NCBI GenBank assembly: GCA_937884755.1
Contig: CAKZYJ010000335.1
Location: 1 to 58,086 of the forward strand
From: an uncultured Flammeovirgaceae bacterium
Lineage (GTDB): Bacteria > Bacteroidota > Bacteroidia > Cytophagales > Cyclobacteriaceae
Direction of reading: 5' to 3'
Length of the DNA: 58,086 nucleotides
The notes below the pieces were generated by a model. The model had not been told where the DNA came from. It saw only the letters and a program-made list of their open reading frames with translations, and did no database searches. Positions within the stretch are counted from its first letter, which is position 1, and every line of letters begins with the position of its first letter. This document shows, piece after piece, positions 9,015-18,008 of this stretch. A program made the translations under genes and the position numbers.

Positions 9015-9175
9015 AAGCTCGCTTCTACCATAGATAAAATACCTAATATACGGTCAGGTATACTTAAATGCCTAGTGATAAATACCTGAAATTCAACTGC
9101 TACTCTAACTTTCCGTTGGAAGTGAGCGTTTAAAAAGTATAATTTAGGTAGTAGTTTATATGGTAGAAGCAAAAG

Positions 9176-9200
9176 ACCAGTCTGCTCAGGCTGGTTTTTT
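9176..9200 (+). terminator. Rho-independent terminator
   Basis: ACCAGTCTG pairs with CAGGCTGGT (one G-T pair) in 9176-9195, followed by a T run to 9200. It lies 162 bases after the orphan gene; the intervening sequence shows no other gene. Confidence 0.7.
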
Positions 9201-9613
9201 GTATTTATTATCAACCCTGCTCTCAGCCCCCTTTTTATTTCCTTATGTTGGTAGAAAAATGCTGATTAATCAGCAATTACGGCGTTTTGTGTAAAATTCA
9301 CTAAAATCTTACATCTATCTCATCAATTCAGATTTCTATCACATTATGTAAGATTATATAACTTTTCGGGGGAATAATCCGAATTCATGCCTATTTTATT
9401 GACCTTACAGCAGTAAATTTTAGAATTTTAAAGATTTAATGCATTCGTATAAGTCAATTATCATCCTGAACTAATTGTTTTTATTACGTACCATTTTCAG
9501 TCATTTTTGAGTATTAGCTCTCTTACTTTGGGTTGTTTTTTCAAAATTTCTGTTCTTGATACGGAATTAAAGGAAAACTACCATTTTCACTACTATTGCT
9601 CTCATTCAGGTTC
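9201..9613. other. Non-coding leader region upstream of the M6 peptidase
   Basis: About 410 bases without a convincing gene on either strand. It contains one long-spaced inverted repeat (9305-9355, listed separately). No exact TAnnTTTG promoter element was identified immediately upstream of the peptidase. Confidence 0.55.
9305..9355. repeat. Long-spaced inverted repeat, perfect 10-bp arms
   Basis: AATCTTACAT at 9305-9314 and ATGTAAGATT at 9346-9355 are exact complements separated by 31 bases. It could be a pair of regulator half-sites or a long stem-loop in the peptidase leader. Confidence 0.45.
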
Positions 9614-12600
9614 ATGAATAGAATATCCTTACTCTTACTTTGGGGGTTATCGTTATTTACTACCCCCATGGTTGCACAGCATTCCCACTTTCAGGCTACT
9701 CCTCCGGCACCCTACTCATCAAAAGTAACTCAGCCAGATGGAAGTCAATTAGAAGTTATCGGTCGCGGAGATGAACATCGGAATTGGATGGAGACTACCG
9801 ATGGCTATACAGTAGTAAAAACTACTCAGGGTGTTTACGAGTACGCTATTCTTAGAAATGGTAAATTGGTAGGAAGCGGTATTGCAGCAAAAAACAAAGA
9901 GGAAATAAATCCATTTTTAACTGGCCAACTCAGCCAAATACCAAAGGGAATAGCTCCACCCCATGAATTTTCAGAACAGAAGAAGAGCTTGCTTCAACCG
10001 TTAAACTCTGGAGCAACTGCCAGATTGGGAGCAAAAGGGGCAACTCCGGCTTCAGGCAACGTAAAGCTCTTAGCTATTTTAATTGAGTATCCAGATCTAA
10101 AGCATCGTTACGAAAAAGAATCATTTGAGAAACTCTTTAATGGTCCTTCCAATAAACGAACTTTTAAGGAGTATTTCCAAGAAAACAGTCACGGTAAGTT
10201 TAATCCGACGGTGGATGTAGTAGGCTGGTACGAAGCTAAAAATAACTACGACTATTACGGCGAAAAGCACGGTAAAGAAAGGGCGAGAGAACTGGTGGCC
10301 GAAGCAGTCGCTGCAGCAGAAGCCGATGGTATTGACTTTAGTAAATACGACAGTGATAATAACTTCTACAGTGATGGGGTGATTGTAATACACTCCGGGC
10401 AAGGTGCTGAAGAATCAAGCCAGAATGAATACGTATGGTCTCATCGCTGGTCTATCAGCCCTCAGTATTTAGATGGGGTATTTGTGCAAGATTACACAAT
10501 ACAGCCGGAAACCAGAACTCGTTACGGAGGAACACAATTAGTTCGTCTCGGAATCTTTTGTCATGAGTTTGGTCACCTGCTTGGATTACCAGACCTATAC
10601 GATACTGATGCATCTGATGATGAGCATCATGGAATCGGAGAATGGGGGTTAATGGGGTTTGGGGGCTGGCTCGGACAGGAAGATAATCCGGCAGGATTGA
10701 GTGCATTTTCTAAAGAAATGCTAGGGTGGGGTAAAGTTGAGGATATTACTGACAAAGGCGGAAGCTATGAACTTAAGCCGGCAAATAGTGATGGAAAGGT
10801 TTACAAAATCAGAACTCCTAATTCTAACGAATACTTTCTTCTTGAGAACCGCCAACAGAGTGGTACCGATCGTTTCTTAAACGGTAAGGGGTTAGCTGTA
10901 TGGCATATCAATACTGACCAAACCCGAAAATATCCGGGGAGTATTCACGTGAACAATCGAAAAGACCGCAAAGGGGTGGACTTGGAAGAAGCTGATGGGA
11001 ATAATGATTTAGATAATAGGAGAAACCGCGGTGATGCCGGTGATTTGTTCCCCGGAAGTAAGCAACGAACATCATTTGATCAGGGTTCTGATCCTAACTC
11101 TGATCTTTACAATGACAAGGGAAACGGAAAACAAAGCAAAGTATCTATCGCTAATATCAAGCTGAGTGGAACTACCATTACGTTTGACTACAACAAGCCT
11201 GACGACAAAGGAACAGAATGTAGCAAAGCAGTAGCAGCTAAAGAAGGAGATAATACATTGCCAAAGACCGACTACTGGTACACTTTTACCATGCCCCAAG
11301 CCGGCCGGTTAGTAGTTACCAATGCTAATGCAGAAGTATTCCTTAGCTGCGATGATAAAAATGCGTTGGCTACTTCGAGAGATGGAACACTAACAACCGG
11401 ATGGCTAGACAAAGATGATGTCCTGAAAATAAAATTTGGAAGTGGGCAGCCAAGTTCTCTGCCACTTAACTGGAAACTATCGATTGAAACCGAAAAAGCC
11501 GATCCTGAGCTAACGGTTGATGCAGTGGCAGATAAAACCTACGGTGATGCTGCATTTGATCTTAACATATCTAGAAACGGTAGTGGAGGAATTAGTGCTG
11601 AAAAGGTGTCTGGCCCTATCTCGGTTAGCGGTACCGAAGTGAGTATCAGTGGGGTGGGAGAGGCCAAAATAAATGTGAAAGTAGCTGAAACTAACCAGTA
11701 TGCAGCATCCGAAGTGGAGGTTTCCTTCGCTATCAATAAAGCAAAACCGGTTATTACTTTTGAGGAAATTGACGATAAAACCTACGGCGATGAGCCGTTT
11801 GATTTAAAGGCTAGTGTTGTTCCTAATCTACCAATTACGTTTAGAGTGCTCAGTGGTGAGGCTGATTTGCGAAATTCTACACTAACTATTACCGGGACCG
11901 GTGAGATTACAGTTGAGGCTTCGGTTGGTGGAAATGAGAATTATCAATCGGCTAAAGTTTCTCGGGAGTTTGAAGTCAGAAAGGCAACCCAGACCATTAC
12001 TTTTGCTACCCTAGCAGATGCGGTTTATGAGGAGGGAAAAACAATTAGTCTTATTGCGGAATCTAGCCAGGGTCTCCCAGTTTCCTTTTCGGTACAGTCT
12101 GGCAATGTATCATTGGATGGCTCAGAACTGACGGTTCAGGGTGCAGGAGAAGTTACGATTGAGGCTCAACAATCAGGAAATAGTAACATAGCAGCCGCTT
12201 CACCAGTAGTTCGTACCTTTCAGATTTCTAAAGCACCGCAGCTAGTAACCTTCACCAAGATTGAATCAAAAAGTCCGTCTGACGATCCATTTTCACTAGA
12301 AGCAACCTCCAGCGCTGAAATTCCGATGCAGTACCGAGTCATTAGCGGAAGTGCTACATTGAGCGGCGAGGTATTGTCCATCACCGGAAGTGGGGAAGTA
12401 GTAGTAGAAGCTTACAATGATGGTAATGAGAATTATCTGCCAGTAGCAGTTCAGCAATCATTCGTGGTGACTGAGCCAGGTAAACTCACGCAGACGCTTA
12501 CAGTGGCTAGTCTGCCGGATACCGTAAACGTGGGCGATGAAGTTGAACTTGATATTACAGTTAGTAGCGGCCTGAATCCTGATATTGACTTAGAAGGGCA

Positions 12601-13501
12601 AGTGCAAAGAGAGCAACAAAAGCTCATCTTCAATCAAGCCGGTGAGGTGACTCTGACGGTGTCTCAGCCGGGCAACGAGGAGTATAATCCGGCAGCCTCG
12701 TTCATTCATACATTTACAATAATTAATACCGCCGTAGTAGAAACTCCTTTAGGAGTCACCGAGCAAACACTTAGTATTGAACCGGTGGCCAATCAGGTAT
12801 ACGGAGTGGAACCTATCTCTCTTGACGTCAATAGTTCCTCCGGACTTCCGGTTACTTTCCAAGTGGAAGGTCCAGCACAAGTAGAAAATGGTGTAGTTAC
12901 AGTAACGGGAGCCGGGGAGGTAAGCATTCAGGCTTTTCAGGCCGGAAACCAGGACTATGCTCCTAGCGACACGGTGGTGATGAGCTTTATGGTAGAAAAG
13001 GCTTCCCAAACCATTTCACTGGAAATTATTCCAATTAGTAGCAATACTTACCAGGTGAAAGCAACCAGCGATTCCGAATTACCGGTTACGCTAGAAATAA
13101 CCGAGGGGCTGGGAACCATCGAGGGCGATCAACTAACCGTACTCGAGTCGGGAAGTGTTACCATTGTGGCGAGTCAGGAAGGAGACGAAAACTATGTGGC
13201 GGCGGAACCAGTGAGCCAGATACTGGAAGTGGAAATTATTACCTCTATTGGTGGAGAACTTGGCGAGAATCATATCACGATGTATCCAAACCCGAGCGCC
13301 GGGGTATTTCAGGTGGCACTGCCAACAAGCGAAAGAGAGTTAAAATATATGATTTTTGATCTGACGGGCGCGAGAATTAACCAAGGAGTGCTCAACCAGA
13401 CCCAGACGACGATCGATCTTACTGAGTATCGGTCGGGGACCTACCTGGTTCAACTACAGACTTCTACCGGAATACAGCAACACCGGTTAATTAAACAATA
13501 G
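9614..13501 (+). CDS. T9SS-exported M6-family metallopeptidase with Ig-like repeats
   Basis: A 1295-aa exported protease from the ATG at 9614; an in-frame TTG at 9596 is possible, but the ATG gives a classical signal peptide ending in MVAQ. Residues about 130-530 are an M6 (immune inhibitor A-like) catalytic domain, with the zinc motif HEFGH at 317-321 followed by LLGLPDLYD, which supplies the third ligand, and a downstream GEWGLMG segment. About 530-630 is a PPC-like beta domain. About 633-1210 holds seven tandem repeats of roughly 80 residues (start TITFxxL, inner GEVxVEAxxxGNxNY, end K-A-x-Q), resembling MBG/Ig-like domains. The last 80 residues form a T9SS type A sorting domain with YPNP at about 1224 and a terminal HRLIKQ. 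It is probably cell-surface or secreted. The substrate is unknown. Confidence 0.92.
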   Translation: MNRISLLLLWGLSLFTTPMVAQHSHFQATPPAPYSSKVTQPDGSQLEVIGRGDEHRNWMETTDGYTVVKTTQGVYEYAILRNGKLVGSGIAAKNKEEINPFLTGQLSQIPKGIAPPHEFSEQKKSLLQPLNSGATARLGAKGATPASGNVKLLAILIEYPDLKHRYEKESFEKLFNGPSNKRTFKEYFQENSHGKFNPTVDVVGWYEAKNNYDYYGEKHGKERARELVAEAVAAAEADGIDFSKYDSDNNFYSDGVIVIHSGQGAEESSQNEYVWSHRWSISPQYLDGVFVQDYTIQPETRTRYGGTQLVRLGIFCHEFGHLLGLPDLYDTDASDDEHHGIGEWGLMGFGGWLGQEDNPAGLSAFSKEMLGWGKVEDITDKGGSYELKPANSDGKVYKIRTPNSNEYFLLENRQQSGTDRFLNGKGLAVWHINTDQTRKYPGSIHVNNRKDRKGVDLEEADGNNDLDNRRNRGDAGDLFPGSKQRTSFDQGSDPNSDLYNDKGNGKQSKVSIANIKLSGTTITFDYNKPDDKGTECSKAVAAKEGDNTLPKTDYWYTFTMPQAGRLVVTNANAEVFLSCDDKNALATSRDGTLTTGWLDKDDVLKIKFGSGQPSSLPLNWKLSIETEKADPELTVDAVADKTYGDAAFDLNISRNGSGGISAEKVSGPISVSGTEVSISGVGEAKINVKVAETNQYAASEVEVSFAINKAKPVITFEEIDDKTYGDEPFDLKASVVPNLPITFRVLSGEADLRNSTLTITGTGEITVEASVGGNENYQSAKVSREFEVRKATQTITFATLADAVYEEGKTISLIAESSQGLPVSFSVQSGNVSLDGSELTVQGAGEVTIEAQQSGNSNIAAASPVVRTFQISKAPQLVTFTKIESKSPSDDPFSLEATSSAEIPMQYRVISGSATLSGEVLSITGSGEVVVEAYNDGNENYLPVAVQQSFVVTEPGKLTQTLTVASLPDTVNVGDEVELDITVSSGLNPDIDLEGQVQREQQKLIFNQAGEVTLTVSQPGNEEYNPAASFIHTFTIINTAVVETPLGVTEQTLSIEPVANQVYGVEPISLDVNSSSGLPVTFQVEGPAQVENGVVTVTGAGEVSIQAFQAGNQDYAPSDTVVMSFMVEKASQTISLEIIPISSNTYQVKATSDSELPVTLEITEGLGTIEGDQLTVLESGSVTIVASQEGDENYVAAEPVSQILEVEIITSIGGELGENHITMYPNPSAGVFQVALPTSERELKYMIFDLTGARINQGVLNQTQTTIDLTEYRSGTYLVQLQTSTGIQQHRLIKQ

Positions 13502-13525
13502 TTGCTAACACTTCACTACCTAGCA

Positions 13526-13557
13526 AAGCTATTTCCTCCGGAAGTAGCTTTTTTTTT
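13526..13557 (+). terminator. Rho-independent terminator of the M6 peptidase gene
   Basis: AAGCTATTTCC (13526-13536) pairs with GGAAGTAGCTT (13540-13550, one G-T pair) around a TCC loop. A run of nine T (13549-13557) follows, only 24 bases after the stop codon. Confidence 0.9.
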
Positions 13558-13578
13558 GATCAGTGCTTATTTTCCCAA

Positions 13579-14937
13579 ATGCACTTAAAAGAATTCAAAT
13601 TATGCTCAAGCAGATTTAACCCACCGCTGATTCTCTTTGCCATTGGTCTGGCTCTGGCTTGTCAAACAACTTCCGAACAAGAGCCTGCATCATTAAAGCC
13701 TAACTTTGTCATAATTATGGCTGACGATTTGGGTTACGGTGATCTGGGTTCTTACGGTCATCCAACCTATCAAACCCCTAATCTGGACCGGATAGCTGTC
13801 AACGGATTGAAGCTAACTGATTATCATAGTAACGGGCCCGTTTGTACACCCACCCGGGCGGCACTGTTAACTGGTAAGTATCAACAGTTGGTAGGAATGG
13901 AGGGAGTAATTTACGTTCGGGGTGAGACGCGACAAACCGGGTTGGATACTGCCGAGGTTACCTTGGCCGAACTGCTAAAATCGGAGGGATACCAGACTGG
14001 TATGGTTGGGAAGTGGCATTTGGGCTATCGGAAGGAATACAATCCTATTCACCAGGGATTTGATTTTTTTCGAGGATATGTCAGCGGGAATATTGACTAC
14101 CATTCTCACTACGACAATGCCGGAATTTACGATTGGTGGAACGGGTTGGATTCAATACAAGAAGAAGGTTACGTTACCGATTTGATTACGCGGCACGCCA
14201 CCGATTTCATTGAAGCAAACCAACAGGAACCATTTTTTCTCTACATTGCCCATGAAGCCCCTCATTGGCCTTACCAAGGCCGCAATGATCCCCCCGACCG
14301 TTTCCCGAATACTGAATTTAGCGGATTAGGTTCGCGCGAAGACCGTAGGGGGGCTTATCAGGAAATGGTAGAGGTAATGGACGAAAGTATAGGAAGTGTG
14401 CTGGCTACGCTGGATAGCCTCAATCTCACCGAAAACACCTTCGTTTTCTTCTGTTCGGATAATGGTGCGGTAGATTCTCTCGGAAATAACGGAATACTAC
14501 GAGGCCACAAAACGCAATTGTGGGAGGGTGGGCACCGGGTTCCAGCAATAGCCTACTGGTCAGGTACTATCGTTCCGGGAGAAAGTGGTTCCACTGTGTT
14601 AAGTATGGATGTGCTACCGACTTTACTCTCTTTAGCTGATTTAGATGTGCCTAATGATTTTCACACAACTGGCACCGATTTATCTTCGGTACTGCTGAAA
14701 CAACAGTCATTACCCGAACGAACCACCTTCTGGCGTTACCGCGATCAGCGAGTTGCTCGACAAGGAGACTGGAAGTTGCTAGTCCGAAAGGATAGCACCT
14801 ATCTCTTCAATCTGGCTAGTGATATTCATGAGCAGAATAACTTGGCCGAACAACAAAATCAAATGACTACTGCGTTACTAGATACATTGCGAGGGTGGGA
14901 AGCGGCAATTGATCAAGTTCCACAAAAAACTGAGTGA
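13579..14937 (+). CDS. Lipoprotein sulfatase, formylglycine (Cys) type
   Basis: A 452-aa type I sulfatase. A lipoprotein signal ends at LALAC (Cys28), which places it on the envelope. The metal-binding start is IIMADDLGYGDLGSYG (about residues 45-60). The sulfatase signature is CTPTRAALLTG with Cys89, the residue converted to formylglycine by a maturase in this Cys-x-Pro-x-Arg type. Further conserved parts are GKWHLGY (about 150), FFLYIAHEAPHWPY and FCSDNGA. Enzymes of this group remove sulfate from arylsulfates or sulfated polysaccharides; exact substrate not readable. No maturase is visible in the window. It ends 1 base before the converging beta-barrel gene. Confidence 0.92.
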   Translation: MHLKEFKLCSSRFNPPLILFAIGLALACQTTSEQEPASLKPNFVIIMADDLGYGDLGSYGHPTYQTPNLDRIAVNGLKLTDYHSNGPVCTPTRAALLTGKYQQLVGMEGVIYVRGETRQTGLDTAEVTLAELLKSEGYQTGMVGKWHLGYRKEYNPIHQGFDFFRGYVSGNIDYHSHYDNAGIYDWWNGLDSIQEEGYVTDLITRHATDFIEANQQEPFFLYIAHEAPHWPYQGRNDPPDRFPNTEFSGLGSREDRRGAYQEMVEVMDESIGSVLATLDSLNLTENTFVFFCSDNGAVDSLGNNGILRGHKTQLWEGGHRVPAIAYWSGTIVPGESGSTVLSMDVLPTLLSLADLDVPNDFHTTGTDLSSVLLKQQSLPERTTFWRYRDQRVARQGDWKLLVRKDSTYLFNLASDIHEQNNLAEQQNQMTTALLDTLRGWEAAIDQVPQKTE

Positions 14938-14938
14938 A

Positions 14939-15691
14939 CTAGAATGAATAGCCGAAGGTAATGGTTACTCGGCGGATGGTACGCTTTTCCTGAATTTCCG
15001 TTTCACTCTGCCAGCCTTCAAAACTGTAGGCAAAATCAGTTTTTTGCAACTTGTAGCCTCCGGCAAAGTGAATGGCTGATCGGGCTAAATTGATTTGGTA
15101 TCCCAGTCCTCCGTGGATAAATAATCCGCCCTGTGTCCGTTCGTAATCAATATTCGCTACATTATCAGTAGCCCACGCCCAGCTTCTACCAATACCCCCA
15201 AAGTAAAACGGGCTTACTTTTCGATCTAAAATAATCCCGCGGACATGCGCGTAAACTGGCAAAGTAGCTACACTTCCGTAGGCATCGTATCCTAAACCCA
15301 GACCTGCCATCAGGTGGGGAGAAAAAACGTAGCCATTAATAGTATGGATAGTAAAAGTGCCATTGGCATCGTAATCATTGTTACCTACCTGAATACCCAA
15401 CTCGGCCATGTGAAAATATCCGGTGGTATCCCGGGTAAAGTAGGGGGCAGGCTCATTTTCTGGTACCGCCCCAAAGTATATTTTTTTAATGGTATGGTAA
15501 GCTAAGTGAGTTTGTGACAATGAATCGTGCGCCAGTGTCAGATAATTCTCAAGAATTGACATCTGCATGCGTCCCGAAATCTGCTGACCGCTCTTGAGAA
15601 AAACGGTGACTAAAGGTTCTGAGCTTTGAGCTTGCAAAGTAGTCGGAAGAGCTAGAAGCAAAATAAAAGATAGAAGTATAGCGATCTTCAT
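14939..15691 (-). CDS. Small outer-membrane beta-barrel protein, cassette copy 1
   Basis: A 250-aa protein with a signal peptide (residues 1-21, ends in LQAQ). Residues about 28-75 form a compact Sm-like or YbaJ-like beta segment (VTVFLKSGQQISGRMQ, then HLAYHTIKKIYFG). From about residue 90 it alternates polar and hydrophobic residues with glycine-rich turns and ends in TITFGYSF; the terminal Phe is typical of outer-membrane barrels. Eight strands seem likely. It is a paralogue of the gene at 17199-17954, with the same N-terminal segment and ending. It lies 73 bases downstream of an LVIVD-like lipoprotein gene on the same strand, so the two are probably co-transcribed. Function unknown. Confidence 0.75.
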   Translation of the reverse strand: MKIAILLSFILLLALPTTLQAQSSEPLVTVFLKSGQQISGRMQMSILENYLTLAHDSLSQTHLAYHTIKKIYFGAVPENEPAPYFTRDTTGYFHMAELGIQVGNNDYDANGTFTIHTINGYVFSPHLMAGLGLGYDAYGSVATLPVYAHVRGIILDRKVSPFYFGGIGRSWAWATDNVANIDYERTQGGLFIHGGLGYQINLARSAIHFAGGYKLQKTDFAYSFEGWQSETEIQEKRTIRRVTITFGYSF

Positions 15692-15764
15692 GGAGGAAAA
15701 GGTAATGGTAAGGTTGAGATAAATAAACTACTGAAGTTTGTCCCCAACCTCACCGAGTCAAAGA

Positions 15765-17114
15765 TTAAAGTGCTGCTAAGGTCATTTTGCTCAGTAATTG
15801 CAATTCAGCGGGGTCGGAGTAATCATACTGGTATAATCCATCGTCTCCAATCACCATTAATACTCCATTCAGCGGAATAACATCAAAGGCGTGGATGTCA
15901 TCAATATGGTCTAGCTGATTGCGGACAATCTGTCGAGAGTTGGTAGCATCAAATACCTTTAATCCAAATTCTCCCTCACAGATGAACAAGGTAGTGCCAT
16001 CAATGGCCAGCCCGTGCGGATGATCTAACGCATAACTTTGAATCAACTGAGGGTTACTAACGGTTTCAATATCAATAACATCTAGCTGATTCTCTCCGCC
16101 CCAGCAGGCGGTACCGTCCCGAAGAGTCACGTACGCTACCGTATCGTTTGCCACCACGGGGTCGCAACTACGAGCGTGAGTAAACTCCGACTCAAACTCC
16201 GGCTGATCAGGATTGGTGTTACTATAAATGAACATGCCATTTTGGGAGCCAATAAACAGTTTATCCTTGTAGGGGAAAAGGGTCTCGATGCCAAAGCCCA
16301 CATTAATTTCAGTACCCTCTATGGGGTCATCCAGTTGGGTAATATCAAACACCTGAAGATTGTTATCATCTACCGCGTATAGTCTTTCAAAACTGATTGC
16401 AAATCGAGCCATAGAACCGCCAATCCCAGTTTGTGCTTGAGTTGTACCTCCGCCTGACCGATTAGCCACATCTGCCGAAGCGAAAGAGATTAAAGTTGCA
16501 TCATTCACCCAGCGCTCGGCTACTACGCCGCCCTGAAAACGATATAATCCAGGGGCAAACTCATCCAGTTCACCGTCCAGCACTTCTACAACTTCTCTTT
16601 CTTCCCAACTCGTTAAAAACATTTCTTCTCCTCCCGTTGAGGTAGACCAACTATTGAAACGAGGGAAAACATTTTCCAGGCGTTTGGTAATCTTTACATT
16701 ATCCAGATCACTAATGTCAATGGCTAGCAGATCAATAAAACTATCGGCGTAGAGTATATTACCCTTAGCGGCCATATCAAAGTTTCCGGGTATGGAAATG
16801 AAACTTAGGTTGATTGGGTTGGCTGGATCGATATTATCAACCACATGAATACCTTCTCCAGGTTTGTTGATAAACAGATAAGGAGCCAAGTAGTAAATTT
16901 TTCCGGTAGTGCTCAGCACCTCCGGGGGAGCAATAGTAAATGCATCCCGAACCTGATTGGTGGTCATATAGACCGGTTCCAGATAGCGGAGGGTACGTGT
17001 TACCTCTACTTTATCGGAGCATTGAGTAAGCATCAACAAGTAAGCAACAGCCCCCAAGTGGAATAGGGCGTAACTTACAAAAACTTTCGGGCGAAAAATT
17101 GACAGGTGTTTCAT
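15765..17114 (-). CDS. LVIVD-like beta-propeller lipoprotein, cassette copy 1
   Basis: A 449-aa predicted lipoprotein (lipobox LTQC near residue 32). The rest looks like repeated beta-propeller blades of the LVIVD type, each built as 'display value, then name': GIHVVDNIDPANP, LLAIDISDLDN, LQVFDITQLDDP, LDVIDIETVSNP, LKVFDATNS, LYQYDYSDPAEL. Such repeats are common in surface proteins of Bacteroidota and have no defined enzymatic role. It ends in KMTLAAL, nearly the same as the paralogue's KMTRMAL. Paralogue at 18009-19349; gene order with the barrel is the same in both copies. Confidence 0.8.
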   Translation of the reverse strand: MKHLSIFRPKVFVSYALFHLGAVAYLLMLTQCSDKVEVTRTLRYLEPVYMTTNQVRDAFTIAPPEVLSTTGKIYYLAPYLFINKPGEGIHVVDNIDPANPINLSFISIPGNFDMAAKGNILYADSFIDLLAIDISDLDNVKITKRLENVFPRFNSWSTSTGGEEMFLTSWEEREVVEVLDGELDEFAPGLYRFQGGVVAERWVNDATLISFASADVANRSGGGTTQAQTGIGGSMARFAISFERLYAVDDNNLQVFDITQLDDPIEGTEINVGFGIETLFPYKDKLFIGSQNGMFIYSNTNPDQPEFESEFTHARSCDPVVANDTVAYVTLRDGTACWGGENQLDVIDIETVSNPQLIQSYALDHPHGLAIDGTTLFICEGEFGLKVFDATNSRQIVRNQLDHIDDIHAFDVIPLNGVLMVIGDDGLYQYDYSDPAELQLLSKMTLAAL

Positions 17115-17198
17115 AGCAGTTTTTTCTGATTATTGTACTGCTAAGACACCGTGAGTTTACCTCGCGTTGGAAGCCATGAGAAAATATTTTTTTAGATT

Positions 17199-17954
17199 CT
17201 AAAAACTGACTCCTAAATGAACGGTGACGCGGCGGTAAGTCAGTCGTTCCTGAACCTCTAACGTTCCTCCCCAAAAATCTGATACCTGATAGTTTAGCTC
17301 TGCCCGTTGGATCCGGTAACCCATTTGTAAAAATACCGCTCCGGCCCGAAAGCGCCGTTGGATGCCGAAACCGGGATGCAGCATTAGACCACCTCGGGTG
17401 TCTAACAGTTCTAACCCAAAGTCGTAGAAACTGGAATGTACCCGACTGCTGCCAACCTCGGCGAAATAAAATGGACTCCACCTCCCGTCGATGAATACAC
17501 CTTTCGTACGGACAAATAGGGTAGTGGTAGAAACCGGATCGTATTGCATAAACCCTATGCCCACGCTGGCTTCAAGTAAAGGATGAAAAACGTATCCGGC
17601 AGCAAAACTAATGGTAGCCAGATTATCTCCCTGTTCTGAGCCGTATTGGATACCAAATAGAAGACTTAGGATAAAGGTGTTATCCATGGGTTTATACACT
17701 GGTGGGGGCTCAGGAAGCGGTGGCCCATTTAAAATATACCTGATTTTTCGGTAAGGAACATGCTTTAGCGTGAACTGATCAACTTCTACTGTTAGGTATC
17801 CTTCAAAGGGAGATAGCGTTTGGTAGCCGTGCACGAACTTTCCGTTTCTAAGATACACGGTTATTTCCTGATTTGGAATTGAGTCAGTTTGCCCGAAAGT
17901 CAATAATACAACTCCAAACAGCAAGGATGTAGTAAAGACAAAGATTTTTATCAT
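17199..17954 (-). CDS. Small outer-membrane beta-barrel protein, cassette copy 2
   Basis: A 251-aa paralogue of the barrel gene at 14939-15691. Signal peptide at residues 1-21 (ends in TFGQ). The N-terminal compact segment is equivalent (ITVYLRNGKFVHGYQ, then HVPYRKIRYILNG), and a glycine- and aromatic-rich barrel part ends in RVTVHLGVSF. A Pro-rich linker (PPLPEPPPVYKP) replaces the acidic linker of copy 1. It lies 54 bases downstream of the second LVIVD-like gene, on the same strand. Divergence between copies is high, so the duplication is old or the copies have specialised. Confidence 0.75.
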   Translation of the reverse strand: MIKIFVFTTSLLFGVVLLTFGQTDSIPNQEITVYLRNGKFVHGYQTLSPFEGYLTVEVDQFTLKHVPYRKIRYILNGPPLPEPPPVYKPMDNTFILSLLFGIQYGSEQGDNLATISFAAGYVFHPLLEASVGIGFMQYDPVSTTTLFVRTKGVFIDGRWSPFYFAEVGSSRVHSSFYDFGLELLDTRGGLMLHPGFGIQRRFRAGAVFLQMGYRIQRAELNYQVSDFWGGTLEVQERLTYRRVTVHLGVSF

Positions 17955-18008
17955 GCGACAATATGTAAAGGCTCCGGGTAAAAGCCGCCAGAGCCCGTTA
18001 CAATTACT

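Noticed and set aside
17011-17481. 156-codon open frame on the minus strand
   Set aside because: It overlaps the beta-barrel gene 17199-17954 and the start of the LVIVD gene in a different frame; composition (Arg/Ser/Pro rich) is typical of a shadow frame.
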